64,000 nt of DNA, taken from contig LR882958.1 of the NCBI GenBank assembly GCA_904830895.1, positions 731,001 through 795,000 on the forward strand, given 5' to 3'. Shown piece by piece: positions 42,258 through 50,484 of the stretch; position 1 is the stretch's first letter; every line of letters starts with the position of its first letter. The notes under the pieces are model-generated. The model worked only from the letters and a program-made list of their open reading frames with translations. It searched no databases and was not told the origin of the DNA. Origin of the DNA: Planktothrix rubescens CCAP 1459/22 (GTDB lineage: Bacteria; Cyanobacteriota; Cyanobacteriia; Cyanobacteriales; Microcoleaceae). The position numbers and the translations under genes are program-made.

Positions 42258-43370
42258 ATGCAAGAAGGTGGTAACAGACAGCCCGGACAACCAGTCGCCG
42301 CAGCCGCAGCGGCTGCAATGCTGAATCGGCAAACGCCGACAGCAGGCAAAAAAACGATTTTAAGTATTGATTTAGGACGGACATCGACAAAGGCTTCCAC
42401 CAGTCGTAACCCGAATGAAGTCGTTTTTATTCCTTCCAATATCAAAGCACTGACGGTGGATACCGCTAGAGGCGGTGGCTTTGAGTCGAAAAATACCGAT
42501 CCGCTTCTGGATATTTGGGTGGAATATCAGGGCATGGGTTATGCCGTGGGTCAACTCGCGGCTGACTTTGGAGCCAGTTTGTTCAAAGATGGTTCTGATT
42601 CCCCTTCCAAAGTTGATGATGCTTTAATTAAACTTTTTGCTTGTATCGGCTACTTCAAGTTACAAGGCGACATTGATGTTGTTCTAGGACTGCCTTTCTA
42701 TTCTCAATCACAATTTGAGCAAGAGAAGGAACACATCACCCGATTACTCAGTGGCGGCCACGAGATGCTCTATCGGGGCGAAAAGATCTCCGTTAATGTT
42801 ACTACGGTTCGGATCATGCCTGAAGGCTATGGCAGCTTGATTTGGCTGGAAGCTCAAGGCGGCCAAGGAGTTCCCAATTTTGCTGATCTCTCTGTGGCGA
42901 TTGTAGATGTCGGTCATCAAACCACCGATTTCTTAACGGTTGATCGCTTCCGTTTTGCCAGGGGGGTTTCCCAAAGTGACACCTTTGCTATGGGTAAATT
43001 CTATGAAGAAGTGGCGAGTAAAATTGAAGGCGCCGATAGTCAGTCTCTATACTTACTTGAAGCTGTTCATAAACCCGCCGGAGAACGGTTATATCGTCCT
43101 CGTGGAGCCGTTAAACCTTTTAACTTAGATGATATTGTGCCGGAATTACGGAAAAATTTTGCCCGGGATTTATCCGATCGCGTTGTTAAATGGTTACCTG
43201 AACGGGTAACGGATGTGGTCGTAACCGGGGGCGGTGGCGAATTTTTCTGGGAAGATCTACAACCTCTGCTCAAAAACGCAGGTCTAAGAGCCCATTTAGT
43301 TCAACCTTCGCGTAAAGCTAATGCTTTAGGACAGTATGTCTACGGTGAAGCTCAGTTAGCCCGACGTTAA
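42258..43370 (+). CDS. ParM/StbA-like actin-fold ATPase
   Basis: 370 residues. A low-complexity Ala/Gln N-terminus precedes the actin fold: TILSIDLGRTSTKAS is the phosphate-1 loop, DLSVAIVDVGHQTTDFLTVD the phosphate-2 loop and DVVVTGGGGEFF the adenosine motif, placing it with plasmid-segregation ParM/Alp-type actins rather than MreB. Such proteins form filaments that move DNA or other cargo. Here it appears chromosomal and is followed by a small gene with the layout of the ParR adaptor. A hairpin at 43383-43422 lies between the two. Function as a segregation motor is an inference. Confidence 0.85.
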   Translation: MQEGGNRQPGQPVAAAAAAAMLNRQTPTAGKKTILSIDLGRTSTKASTSRNPNEVVFIPSNIKALTVDTARGGGFESKNTDPLLDIWVEYQGMGYAVGQLAADFGASLFKDGSDSPSKVDDALIKLFACIGYFKLQGDIDVVLGLPFYSQSQFEQEKEHITRLLSGGHEMLYRGEKISVNVTTVRIMPEGYGSLIWLEAQGGQGVPNFADLSVAIVDVGHQTTDFLTVDRFRFARGVSQSDTFAMGKFYEEVASKIEGADSQSLYLLEAVHKPAGERLYRPRGAVKPFNLDDIVPELRKNFARDLSDRVVKWLPERVTDVVVTGGGGEFFWEDLQPLLKNAGLRAHLVQPSRKANALGQYVYGEAQLARR

Positions 43371-43382
43371 TTTTCTTAGTTC

Positions 43383-43422
43383 AACCCGTCCTGAACTCAG
43401 TTTCACTGGGCAAGGGCGGGTT
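43383..43422 (+). terminator. Hairpin after the ParM-like gene
   Basis: AACCCGTCCT near 43383-43392 pairs with AGGGCGGGTT near 43413-43422 (one wobble), followed by TTAATTTTGG. It has terminator form and lies between the ParM-like and ParR-like genes, where it may attenuate expression of the second gene. Confidence 0.5.
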
Positions 43423-43552
43423 TAATTTTGGTTCTGGGGCATCCCGATTCTGATACACTAACAAAGGGTGATTCTGGTTAATTATTGTTTGGATCAAAAT
43501 TTTCCAGGCTCCAAACTCAATAATGGGATAACTGTAGGTCTGGATTTATATT

Positions 43553-44119
43553 ATGCTGTGGCCAAATCGCAAACAAACTCAGTCGGTAACATTCACGGAA
43601 GATGCCGCAGATCAGACATTATTAGATGCCATTGAACAGGAATTATCCCAGGCAAAGTATCAAACGTTTAGCAATCTTTGTAAACAAGCTCTGTGGCAAT
43701 TCCTATTATTATCTAAATCCGAACCCACATCCCCACCACTAGCGTCGGAGACTCCTAACCCTAATTCACCTCAAGTTTTACCTATTTTACCTAATTTACA
43801 GCCCCTTGAAGAACGGTTATTCGAAATTAAAAATAAATTAACAGATTTAGAAAAAAAGGTACTAGCTGACGATGGAACTAAGATAGAAAAATTGGAGACT
43901 CAATTCCATCAGTTAACCCAACAAGTGACGCAATTACAAACATCAATTAACCAAAAATTAACTGAAATTGCCACAGGTTTAGAAACGGTTAAATCTCAAC
44001 CTGTGATCATCATGGAGTCAAAACCTCCCCAACCAGAACCAGAACCCGTTTCCCAAGAAGCGATGGCAGAAGTTGATCCTTTACTTAAACGTTTAGGTTC
44101 TTTATTAGATGATTTTTAG
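43553..44119 (+). CDS. ParR-like ribbon-helix-helix/coiled-coil protein
   Basis: 188 residues. The N-terminus (SVTFTEDAADQTLLDAIEQEL followed by FSNLCKQALWQFLL) resembles a ribbon-helix-helix DNA-binding domain: a strand, then two helices. A Pro-rich linker (about 60-85), a coiled coil (about 90-145, LEKKVLADDGTKIEKLETQFHQLTQQVTQLQ) and a short acidic tail ending in LLKRLGSLLDDF follow. The layout of DNA-binding head plus a conserved tail matches ParR adaptors, which bind ParM filaments through the tail. The assignment rests on layout and on the adjacent ParM-like gene, not on clear sequence identity. Confidence 0.55.
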   Translation: MLWPNRKQTQSVTFTEDAADQTLLDAIEQELSQAKYQTFSNLCKQALWQFLLLSKSEPTSPPLASETPNPNSPQVLPILPNLQPLEERLFEIKNKLTDLEKKVLADDGTKIEKLETQFHQLTQQVTQLQTSINQKLTEIATGLETVKSQPVIIMESKPPQPEPEPVSQEAMAEVDPLLKRLGSLLDDF

Positions 44120-44123
44120 GGAA

Positions 44124-44218
44124 TAGGGAATAGGGAACAGGGAACAGGGAATAGGTAATAGGTAATAGGTAATGGGTAATAGGTAATAGGTAATGGGTAA
44201 TAGGTAATGGGTAATAGA
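44124..44218. repeat. Heptamer repeats after the ParR-like gene
   Basis: About thirteen 7-bp units of GGGAATA, GGGAACA, GGTAATA and GGTAATG types, running from just after the ParR-like stop codon toward the convergent rph gene. Confidence 0.9.
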
Positions 44219-44242
44219 AAAAAAGAATGTACTTTTTATTAT

Positions 44243-44986
44243 TTATGATTCCCCACTTTTTAGGAGAATAAACTCTCCTAATATTTGGCGTTGAGCCTCT
44301 AATAATTCTTTAATTCCTAGTTCAGCAAAATCCAAAATTTTATTGAGTTTTTCTCGATTAAAACTACCAGATTCCGCAGTACCTTGGATTTCAATAATTT
44401 CTAATTCTTCGGTCATTACCAAATTAAAATCAATATCGGCGGCCACATCTTCGGGATAATTCAAATCTAAATAGGGTTCTCCTTCTAATAGTCCCACAGA
44501 AATCGCAGCAATTTGATGACAGATGGGTAATTGTTGCAGTTGTCCTTTTTCAACTAATGTATTTAAGGCATCAACTAGCGCCACAAACCCCCCGGTAATA
44601 GCCGTAGTTCGCGTTCCTGCATCCGCTTGAATTACATCGGTATCAACCGTAATGGTAAATTCTCCTAATGCTTTTAAATCCACCGCAGCCCTTAAACTAC
44701 GTCCAATTAATCGTTGAATTTCTTGAGTTCTTCCTGATAATTTTAACAATTCTCTCGGTTGACGTTGGTGTGTTGCCCCAGGTAACATTCGATATTCTGC
44801 GGTTAACCATCCCTGTCCTGTATGCTGTAAAAATTTAGGCACTCCCGGCTCAATACTAACGGTACATAAGACTTTTGTATCCCCACTTTTTGCTAACACA
44901 GAACCCGGGGGAAAACGAGTAAAATTCCGTTCAAAACTTACAGGACGAAGTTGATTTGGTTCTCTATGATCAGGACGTTTCCACAT
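44243..44986 (-). CDS. rph: Ribonuclease PH
   Basis: 247 residues, full length. [69 protein letters not shown] and [17 protein letters not shown] [24 protein letters not shown] are RNase PH signatures. It is a phosphate-dependent 3' exonuclease that trims tRNA precursors as a hexameric ring. The phosphate-binding and catalytic segment ([12 protein letters not shown]) is intact. The gene follows the NMP kinase gene on the same strand after 46 bp that contain a dispersed palindrome. Confidence 0.97.
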   Translation of the reverse strand: MWKRPDHREPNQLRPVSFERNFTRFPPGSVLAKSGDTKVLCTVSIEPGVPKFLQHTGQGWLTAEYRMLPGATHQRQPRELLKLSGRTQEIQRLIGRSLRAAVDLKALGEFTITVDTDVIQADAGTRTTAITGGFVALVDALNTLVEKGQLQQLPICHQIAAISVGLLEGEPYLDLNYPEDVAADIDFNLVMTEELEIIEIQGTAESGSFNREKLNKILDFAELGIKELLEAQRQILGEFILLKSGES

Positions 44987-45004
44987 AATTAATTAAAAGT
45001 AATT

Positions 45005-45024
45005 GTAGTCAGCCCTTTAGGGCT
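45005..45024 (+). repeat. GTAGTCAGCCCTTTAGGGCT dispersed repeat unit
   Basis: A single unit with the 14-bp perfect palindrome AGCCCTTTAGGGCT, related to 29804-29823. It lies between the NMP kinase gene and rph. Confidence 0.65.
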
Positions 45025-45032
45025 GTATTATA

Positions 45033-45581
45033 TTAATTGAGACGTTGACAAATCTCTTGATAAATTTGTTCTGGAGATTGCTCCCCATTAATATCTAAAA
45101 GACGATTGGTGAGTTCATAATATTCTAAAATGGGAACTGTACGTTGATAAAATAACTCAATACGACGTTCAATAATTCCCAGTTGATCATCAGCCCTTGA
45201 ACGCTCTAAAGAACGCCTTTTTAATACCATTTCTGGTACATTAAAATAAATCGCCCAATTTAACTGTTGTTCTAAATCTTCTAATAAAAAATCCAATTCT
45301 TCCGCCTGAAATGAGGTACGGGGATAACCGTCTAAAAGCCAACCCTTCGCCACCGCAGGTTCTAACAATTGTTGACGGACAAATTGAATCATAATTTCGT
45401 CTGGGACTAACTCGCCTTTTTCTACATAGGGTTTAGCTTGTTGACCCAATTCCGTATCAGAAATGATCCTTTGTCTCAAAATCTGACCCATATCTAAGCA
45501 AGGAATACCCAAATCACTACATAACAGTTTGGCTTGAGTTCCCTTTCCTGCTCCTGGGCCACCTAGAATCACCAGTCTCAC
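45033..45581 (-). CDS. Short adenylate kinase-like nucleoside monophosphate kinase
   Basis: 182 residues. RLVILGGPGAGKGTQAKLL is the P-loop; DMGQILRQ stands in the NMP-binding position where adenylate kinases have TGDMLR; LLDGYPRTSFQAEELD is the DGFPR-like motif; RRSLERSRADDQLGIIERRIELFYQRTVPILEYY is a short lid with the RxDD pattern shared by short adenylate and UMP/CMP kinases. It belongs to the adenylate kinase family, but the nucleotide-binding substitution leaves the substrate open. Its place next to dCMP deaminase, dUTPase and ThyX genes hints at dNMP use. The first gene upstream on this strand is 51 bp away. Confidence 0.8.
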   Translation of the reverse strand: MRLVILGGPGAGKGTQAKLLCSDLGIPCLDMGQILRQRIISDTELGQQAKPYVEKGELVPDEIMIQFVRQQLLEPAVAKGWLLDGYPRTSFQAEELDFLLEDLEQQLNWAIYFNVPEMVLKRRSLERSRADDQLGIIERRIELFYQRTVPILEYYELTNRLLDINGEQSPEQIYQEICQRLN

Positions 45582-45632
45582 AATATTTAGCTCCTCCGAT
45601 GTTCAAATTTAACCATTTTTTAAATCCATGAT

Positions 45633-46199
45633 TTAATTTCCTCCTTTAACCATTCCCAAAACCGATGTCGGATTTAATAAAAATGATGCCCCTTTTTGAG
45701 TAATTTCTTCAGAAAGATGTATCTGTTTTAAGGTGACTAAGCCATCATTAATATATAAATCTCTTACCATCGCCTTGTCTCCAGAATTAAAAACAGTCTC
45801 ATAAAAGACTTCCTTAATTCCTGTAGAAATAATTAATTTTAAACAGGAAATACAAGGTTCTAAGGTAACATAAATACTTCCCCCATTACAACAAATTCCA
45901 TGTTTTGCCGCCTGTGCGATCGCATTTGCTTCTGCGTGAACCGCCCGGGAAGGTAACACCGAACTGGCATCACAGGTGCTTAACCCCGGATAACAATAGC
46001 CTTGGGTGGTACAGTGAATGGAACCAGAAGGCGATCCATTATAACCTGTAGCCAGCATTTGTCGGTCTTTAACAATTACTGCACCCACGGGAAAGACTAA
46101 ACAGGTGGAGCGCGTAGCCACCAATTTAGCCATCATCATAAAATACTCATCCCAAGTCGGTCGCAGGGGCGGTTTATAGTTTTCTGGTAAGTCTTCCAT
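45633..46199 (-). CDS. dCMP deaminase (ComEB-like)
   Basis: 188 residues. WDEYFMMMAKLVATRSTCLVFPVGAVIVKDRQMLATGYNG is the family N-terminus. Zinc motifs HAEANAIAQAA (His and catalytic Glu) and LEPCISCLKLI (PCxxC) are complete, and a second Cys/His cluster lies in the GSIHCTTQGYCYPGLSTCDAS insert. It deaminates dCMP to dUMP, the substrate of ThyX. It lies 19 bp from the dUTPase gene on the same strand and is likely co-transcribed with it. Confidence 0.92.
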   Translation of the reverse strand: MEDLPENYKPPLRPTWDEYFMMMAKLVATRSTCLVFPVGAVIVKDRQMLATGYNGSPSGSIHCTTQGYCYPGLSTCDASSVLPSRAVHAEANAIAQAAKHGICCNGGSIYVTLEPCISCLKLIISTGIKEVFYETVFNSGDKAMVRDLYINDGLVTLKQIHLSEEITQKGASFLLNPTSVLGMVKGGN

Positions 46200-46218
46200 G
46201 CTAATAAAATAATAGAAA

Positions 46219-46665
46219 TTAGTGGGGTTTTGTGGAGATTAATCCCGTAGACCCAAATCCATTATCGCTTCTTTTGGTATCACTTAACTGTTGAACTTCT
46301 TGAATCTCTACCCGCAAAACCGGGGCGATCACCATTTGAGCAATTTTCATGCCTTTTGTAATATTAAAGGATGTTTTGCCATGATTAATCAAAATTACTC
46401 CGATTTCTCCCCGATATCCGGCATCAATAGTTCCGGGGGCATTCAGAACTGTGATTTGATGTTTTAAGGCTAAACCACTTCTAGGTCTAATTTGGGCTTC
46501 TGTTCCTGGGGGTAATTCAATTGCAATTCCGGTGGGAATTAATTGACTTTCTCCTGGGGAAATTGTGGTATTAGCGATCGCAAATAAATCCAATCCCGCA
46601 TCCCCAATATGAGCATATTGAGGTAAAATTGCGGTTTCATTCAGTTTTACAATGTTTAATTTCAT
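46219..46665 (-). CDS. dut: dUTP diphosphatase
   Basis: 148 residues with the five trimeric dUTPase motifs: [12 protein letters not shown] (motif 1), [10 protein letters not shown] (motif 2), [20 protein letters not shown] (motif 3), KIAQMVIAP (motif 4) and SDNGFGSTG (motif 5). It hydrolyses dUTP to dUMP, which prevents uracil incorporation and feeds ThyX. The gene sits between the dCMP deaminase gene and thyX, all on the same strand. About 150 bp of heptamer repeats separate it from thyX. Confidence 0.97.
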   Translation of the reverse strand: MKLNIVKLNETAILPQYAHIGDAGLDLFAIANTTISPGESQLIPTGIAIELPPGTEAQIRPRSGLALKHQITVLNAPGTIDAGYRGEIGVILINHGKTSFNITKGMKIAQMVIAPVLRVEIQEVQQLSDTKRSDNGFGSTGLISTKPH

Positions 46666-46667
46666 AT

Positions 46668-46812
46668 TTAAAGGGAATAGGGAACAGCCCCCCCAAACCC
46701 CCCGTGCACGGGGGCTAGGGGGGGAGGGAACAGGGAATAGGGAATAACTGATGACTGATGACTGATGACTGATGACTGATGACTGATAACTGATAACTGA
46801 TGACTGATGACT
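46668..46812. repeat. Heptamer repeats between dut and thyX
   Basis: GGGAATAG/GGGAACAG units, a G/C-rich inserted block (about 46687-46727, with the palindromic core CCCCGTGCACGGGG), more GGGAATA units, then about ten ACTGATG/ACTGATA units ending four bases before the thyX stop codon. Non-coding. Confidence 0.9.
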
Positions 46813-46815
46813 GAA

Positions 46816-48597
46816 TTACGGTGCTAGTCGAGCTTTTCCGAGTCGAGTATGTTCATACCATTTAGCAATTTCTGGAACCCATTCTTCAACATGAGGCCAA
46901 ATTAAATCACAGAGTTTTTGAATTTCTAACTGGGCATCTTTTTTAAACCGTAAATCCAGAAAATGTAATAACGCCCTCAAGGTAAAACTAACCACAAAAT
47001 GTTGACGATAATCAAAGGGAACTTTGCCCCTGGCGTGTTCTTCGGACATTCCATTATCAATATCAATTTTATAGCGTTTTGCGGCTTCTAAACACCAGTT
47101 TAAATCCTGTTGACGTTGTTCAGGAGAATAGTAGTATTTTTTGCCTTGGCGATCGCTATAATTTCCCACAGGTCTTAAATAAAACGCATCTTCAATATTA
47201 CCTTTACCCTCAGCTATTGCTAATACTTTCCCCGAAGTATAGCGGTAAGAGTTGTGAACAACCACCCCATTAGCAACAAAATTATGATGAGGAGCAGCCA
47301 TGACTAAATCATAAGTTGGCTCTATTCCAACATATTCAATGGAAACAATTTTAACGGGATGAGCGCATAACGGATTTTTCTGATCCTGTTTATGATGTCT
47401 GGTATGACAAGGCGAACACAGAACTTCTAAGTTAGTTTGATCAAAAGCTAGTTCTGGATGCTGGGAAACTTCTAAAATATGATGGATAGAAAGCCTTCTT
47501 GTTCCTCCACATCGAGCGCATTTTTCACCCTTTTCTTCAAGAATTCGCTGACGGTTAGATTTAAGCCAATGATAAACCCGCTTTTCCACAGGTAAATCAG
47601 GTTTCCAAGACGGATGATCTTCTCCCTTTAGAATTGTACCATTTTCAACCCTTTGCGCTGTAATTGATCTCCCATGATTTGCCCTCCGTTCTCGTTCTTC
47701 TTCAGAAATATTAATCTTATATTTTAACCCTTGGTTCCATTGTTTTTTCTGCCAGGTTAACTCATAATAGTAAGCCCATTTTTTGACAGTTTCCACCGAA
47801 CATCCAACCAGAGCCGCGACTTCTTTCGGAGTCAGTCCTTCAGAAAACTTTGACTCTAACCATTCTTTATTTTGATAAGTCTGATCTGCATTTTTTAACG
47901 GTTGACCATTAACAAGCACCTCAGAACCAACCCCAAGTTGAGCTAAAATCCGCCAACCATAAGGGGTTAATATTTTATGGTTTTGAGTACATTTCAACTG
48001 TTTGCCATCGGCAAGGGTGACTTGATAAACGGGATTAAACCCATTAAAAATGATATCCTCAATATGATTATAAGTAAAGGTATTATTATCTTCATTTAAG
48101 CTACGAACCCGCATTTTTTTAATCCGGTTTTTACAATCCCGTCGATAGAAACCTGGGGGTTCATCATTTCTACCCTTGATCTTACGTTCTCGAATTGCTT
48201 GCTCTCCATGATGCCAGAGATCATAAAGTTCACCAATCGTCTTTTTTAACTTTTTAGAACTTTCACCGTCAATATTGACAAAAGTAATAACAACCTCTGC
48301 CGAAAGACACTGAACATCAAAACTGATGCCGATCCGATGAGTTCTAGCTTGCTGCATAACACTATGGGGAAAATAACCACAACCCAAGACAATTTGACAG
48401 TGTTCTAAGGGCCCATAATGTCCCCTTTCCCCCGCTAATAAACGCTTGACAATAACCTCCCCAGCTTTTTCTTCAGACGGCCAAGATTCTCGTTCCGCGA
48501 CAACAAACTGATCGCTATAATCTTGGTGCATGGCAGCATAAATAACTTGCTGAGGAAAAGGAGTTTTAGCAATAACTTCTACACGAAATCGATCCAT
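46816..48597 (-). CDS. thyX: FAD-dependent thymidylate synthase ThyX, interrupted by an intein
   Basis: 593-residue precursor. ThyX methylates dUMP to dTMP using methylenetetrahydrofolate, FAD and NADPH. The N-extein (1-96) ends ...RTHRIGISFDVQ and the C-extein (450-593) resumes SYRYTS, so the halves join into the RHRxxS(x7)S-like ThyX signature and a 240-residue enzyme. The 353-residue insert between Gln96 and Ser450 has all marks of an intein (next entry). Splicing is required because the insert sits in the FAD/dUMP-binding motif. It lies upstream of dut and the dCMP deaminase gene on the same strand, making a dCMP/dUTP to dTMP route. The host enzyme is otherwise intact. Confidence 0.95.
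   Translation of the reverse strand: MDRFRVEVIAKTPFPQQVIYAAMHQDYSDQFVVAERESWPSEEKAGEVIVKRLLAGERGHYGPLEHCQIVLGCGYFPHSVMQQARTHRIGISFDVQCLSAEVVITFVNIDGESSKKLKKTIGELYDLWHHGEQAIRERKIKGRNDEPPGFYRRDCKNRIKKMRVRSLNEDNNTFTYNHIEDIIFNGFNPVYQVTLADGKQLKCTQNHKILTPYGWRILAQLGVGSEVLVNGQPLKNADQTYQNKEWLESKFSEGLTPKEVAALVGCSVETVKKWAYYYELTWQKKQWNQGLKYKINISEEERERRANHGRSITAQRVENGTILKGEDHPSWKPDLPVEKRVYHWLKSNRQRILEEKGEKCARCGGTRRLSIHHILEVSQHPELAFDQTNLEVLCSPCHTRHHKQDQKNPLCAHPVKIVSIEYVGIEPTYDLVMAAPHHNFVANGVVVHNSYRYTSGKVLAIAEGKGNIEDAFYLRPVGNYSDRQGKKYYYSPEQRQQDLNWCLEAAKRYKIDIDNGMSEEHARGKVPFDYRQHFVVSFTLRALLHFLDLRFKKDAQLEIQKLCDLIWPHVEEWVPEIAKWYEHTRLGKARLAP
47251..48309 (-). mobile_element. ThyX intein with HNH homing endonuclease and HTH domain
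   Basis: 353 residues (97-449 of the ThyX precursor). It starts with Cys97 (CLSAEVV), has block B-like LKCTQNHKILTPYGW with the TxxH catalytic pair, and ends with block F PHHNFVANG and block G VVVHN followed by Ser450 as the +1 nucleophile. Inside is a helix-turn-helix (GLTPKEVAALVGCSVETVKKW) that may recognise DNA and an HNH nuclease with zinc Cys pairs (CARCGG and CSPCHTRHH) around the catalytic HHILEVSQHP. All splicing residues are present, so it looks active. The nuclease motifs are also intact, indicating possible recent homing. Confidence 0.93.
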
Positions 48598-48695
48598 TTA
48601 TGATTAAATCTTTAATAGTTTAAGCATCTAATATTAAAGCACTAAATGGATCAATTTGATATATTTTAAGATTAATAACAGGATTCTTATTAATT

Positions 48696-48833
48696 ATGCT
48701 TTCAGACAAATTTACCGCCGCCTTGGTTTACGCCACCGAACTCCACGCCAAGCAAATTCGTAAGGGTTCGGGAGTTCCCTATATTGCCCATCTATTGGGA
48801 GTTGCCAGTATTACCTTAGAATATGGTGCTAAC
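48696..48833 (+). pseudogene. 5' fragment of an HD-domain (RelA/SpoT-like) protein
   Basis: From ATG at 48696 the frame reads KFTAALVYATELHAKQIRKGSGVPYIAHLLGVASITLEYGAN, the first part of the HD phosphohydrolase domain of RelA/SpoT-type or related proteins. The family normally continues with an acidic ALLHD segment carrying the metal-binding HD pair, but the similarity stops at GAN. The open frame runs on to 48932 only by chance (KEKFNKLVIPKP...). The catalytic HD residues are missing, so no activity is expected. Confidence 0.75.
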
Positions 48834-49000
48834 AAGGAAAAATTCAACAAATTGGTGATCCCCAAACCGATCAATATTCTATTCAATTTCAAGTCCCCAT
48901 TCACCATCGGATTCATCCAGGCGATCGCCTAACGGTCAAACTAGATTTTAACCAGATCTTAATTTTTGATTCCGCAACGGGTCAGACTCTCTATCCCTAA
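48833..49000 (+). pseudogene. 3' fragment of another protein (TOBE/OB-fold-like)
   Basis: In the frame that begins exactly where the HD fragment ends, 55 codons read without a stop to TAA at 49000. The translation contains IHPGDRLTVKLDFNQILIFDSATGQ, a small beta-rich piece that resembles a TOBE-like tail of an ABC ATPase. The preceding codon in this frame is a stop and no start or ribosome binding site exists. Two unrelated gene ends therefore seem fused by a deletion. Confidence 0.5.
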
Positions 49001-49406
49001 ACTATTTGTGAGGTGCGTAAGGCGAAACTGCACGCATCACCAAACCTTTAATTTTGTATCTAAATGAACTGAAATTCTTGACAAACTATGATTTTTAGAT
49101 TAGCTTATAAACATACTTCCTAGACTCAAAAAATAAGCAATTTAAACCGATAAATCAGTAAAGAAAGTTTAACTAATATTGACTTTTATTAAATTAGTAA
49201 AAATTTTTAAACTCTGAATAAAAAATATTTTATTTTCCTGATTTTGAATCATACTGAATAACAAATCTCTAGTCTATCCAAGCCGTAGGTTGTCCGGTGG
49301 GGAAAGCGGAATCGTTAACCATTGGGTTGTTTAATCCTCATCCTCATCCTCATCCTCATCCTCTATCCTACAGATCAGGAAAATTCCCCATCACCCTAAA
49401 ACTAAT
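49001..49406. other. Degenerate intergenic region with CTCATC hexamer run
   Basis: About 400 bp with no convincing gene. A CTCATC-type hexamer repeat (about five copies) lies near 49334-49361. The remainder is AT-rich and may be decayed sequence belonging to the adjacent gene scar; the APH-like gene's promoter must lie here. Confidence 0.5.
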
Positions 49407-50441
49407 ATGATGCTTTTAAACCAACCTACTCTTAAGCAGAATGAGTCTGGAATTAATAATCAGTACGATATTTTTCCGATTAGTTGCTCAACCCTAGATG
49501 TCAGAGCATTAATCACTCAAATTTTAAATCACTATCCGATTGATACCGTCGAAAAATGTAAATTTTGGCATCGAGGATTAAGTGATGTTTATTCGGTAAA
49601 AACTCAAACTACGCGCTATTTTTTGAGAATTTCCCATCAACATTGGCGCTGTCAGGATGAAATTAATTTTGAGGTAGAATTGCTGGATTTTTTGCATGAA
49701 TATCAACTTCCCGTTGCTTATCCGATCAGGACAAAAAATGGACAATTATTTTTTGAAATTAATGCTCCTGAAGGAAAACGATATGCGGTGTTATTTGTCA
49801 ATGCTCCGGGTCAAATTGCGATCGGAGATTTGAATGTTAGCCAAAGTTTAAAATTAGGTGAAACCGTTGCTAAAATTCATCAAGTTTCTTTAAATTTTAG
49901 ACCATCTGTTCAACGTCAACCTTTAACCTTAGATTATTTATTAGAGAGTTCATTAGTGGCGATCGCACCCTATTTAAAAAATCGACCCAAGGATTTAAAC
50001 TACTTAGTAGAAGTTGTATTTCAACTGAAAACTCAATTACAAAAATTACCTAAAATTCCTCCCTTATGGGGGATTTGTTGGGGTGATCCCCATAGTGGAA
50101 ATACTCATTTCACCACCGATGAACAAATTACCCTATTTGACTTTGATCAATGTGGATATGGGTGGCGCTCTTTTGATATTGCTAAGTTTTTACAAGTATC
50201 GTTACAGTCAGGACTCAGTAAAAAAGTTCGTGAGGCTTTTATACTCGGTTATGAAGAAATTAACCCCTTAATAGAACTAGAAAAAAGCCTGATTCAAGAG
50301 TTAACTGAAACGGCCCATATCTGGGCTTGGGCGATTAGTATTATTAACGCTGAACATTTTAATTATAGCCGTTTAGATACTTGCTATTTTACTCGACATT
50401 TAGAACAGTTAAAACGCTTACATTCTCCAGACTGGCAATAA
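49407..50441 (+). CDS. Aminoglycoside phosphotransferase-fold kinase
   Basis: 344 residues. FWHRGLSDVYSVKTQTTRYFLRIS includes the ATP-binding strand, GICWGDPHSGNTHF near 222-233 is the Brenner-type HGDxHxxN catalytic loop with catalytic Asp and Mg-binding Asn, and LFDFDQCGYG is the DFD metal motif. All kinase residues are present. Small-molecule kinases of this fold include homoserine, choline and aminoglycoside kinases; the closest appearance is the Ser/homoserine kinase-type APH group, but the substrate cannot be told. It is a single gene after a decayed region. Confidence 0.85.
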   Translation: MMLLNQPTLKQNESGINNQYDIFPISCSTLDVRALITQILNHYPIDTVEKCKFWHRGLSDVYSVKTQTTRYFLRISHQHWRCQDEINFEVELLDFLHEYQLPVAYPIRTKNGQLFFEINAPEGKRYAVLFVNAPGQIAIGDLNVSQSLKLGETVAKIHQVSLNFRPSVQRQPLTLDYLLESSLVAIAPYLKNRPKDLNYLVEVVFQLKTQLQKLPKIPPLWGICWGDPHSGNTHFTTDEQITLFDFDQCGYGWRSFDIAKFLQVSLQSGLSKKVREAFILGYEEINPLIELEKSLIQELTETAHIWAWAISIINAEHFNYSRLDTCYFTRHLEQLKRLHSPDWQ

Positions 50442-50484
50442 AGAATGGGTAATGGGTAATGGGGAACAGAAAATTAGTTTACTA

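Noticed and set aside
46740..46812. CRISPR-like or iteron array
   Set aside because: These are simple 7-bp tandem units without spacers, like the other heptamer runs in the window.
48696..48932. A complete 78-residue HD-domain protein
   Set aside because: Similarity to the HD family stops at residue 46 before the metal-binding HD pair, and the rest is read out of frame from another gene's end.
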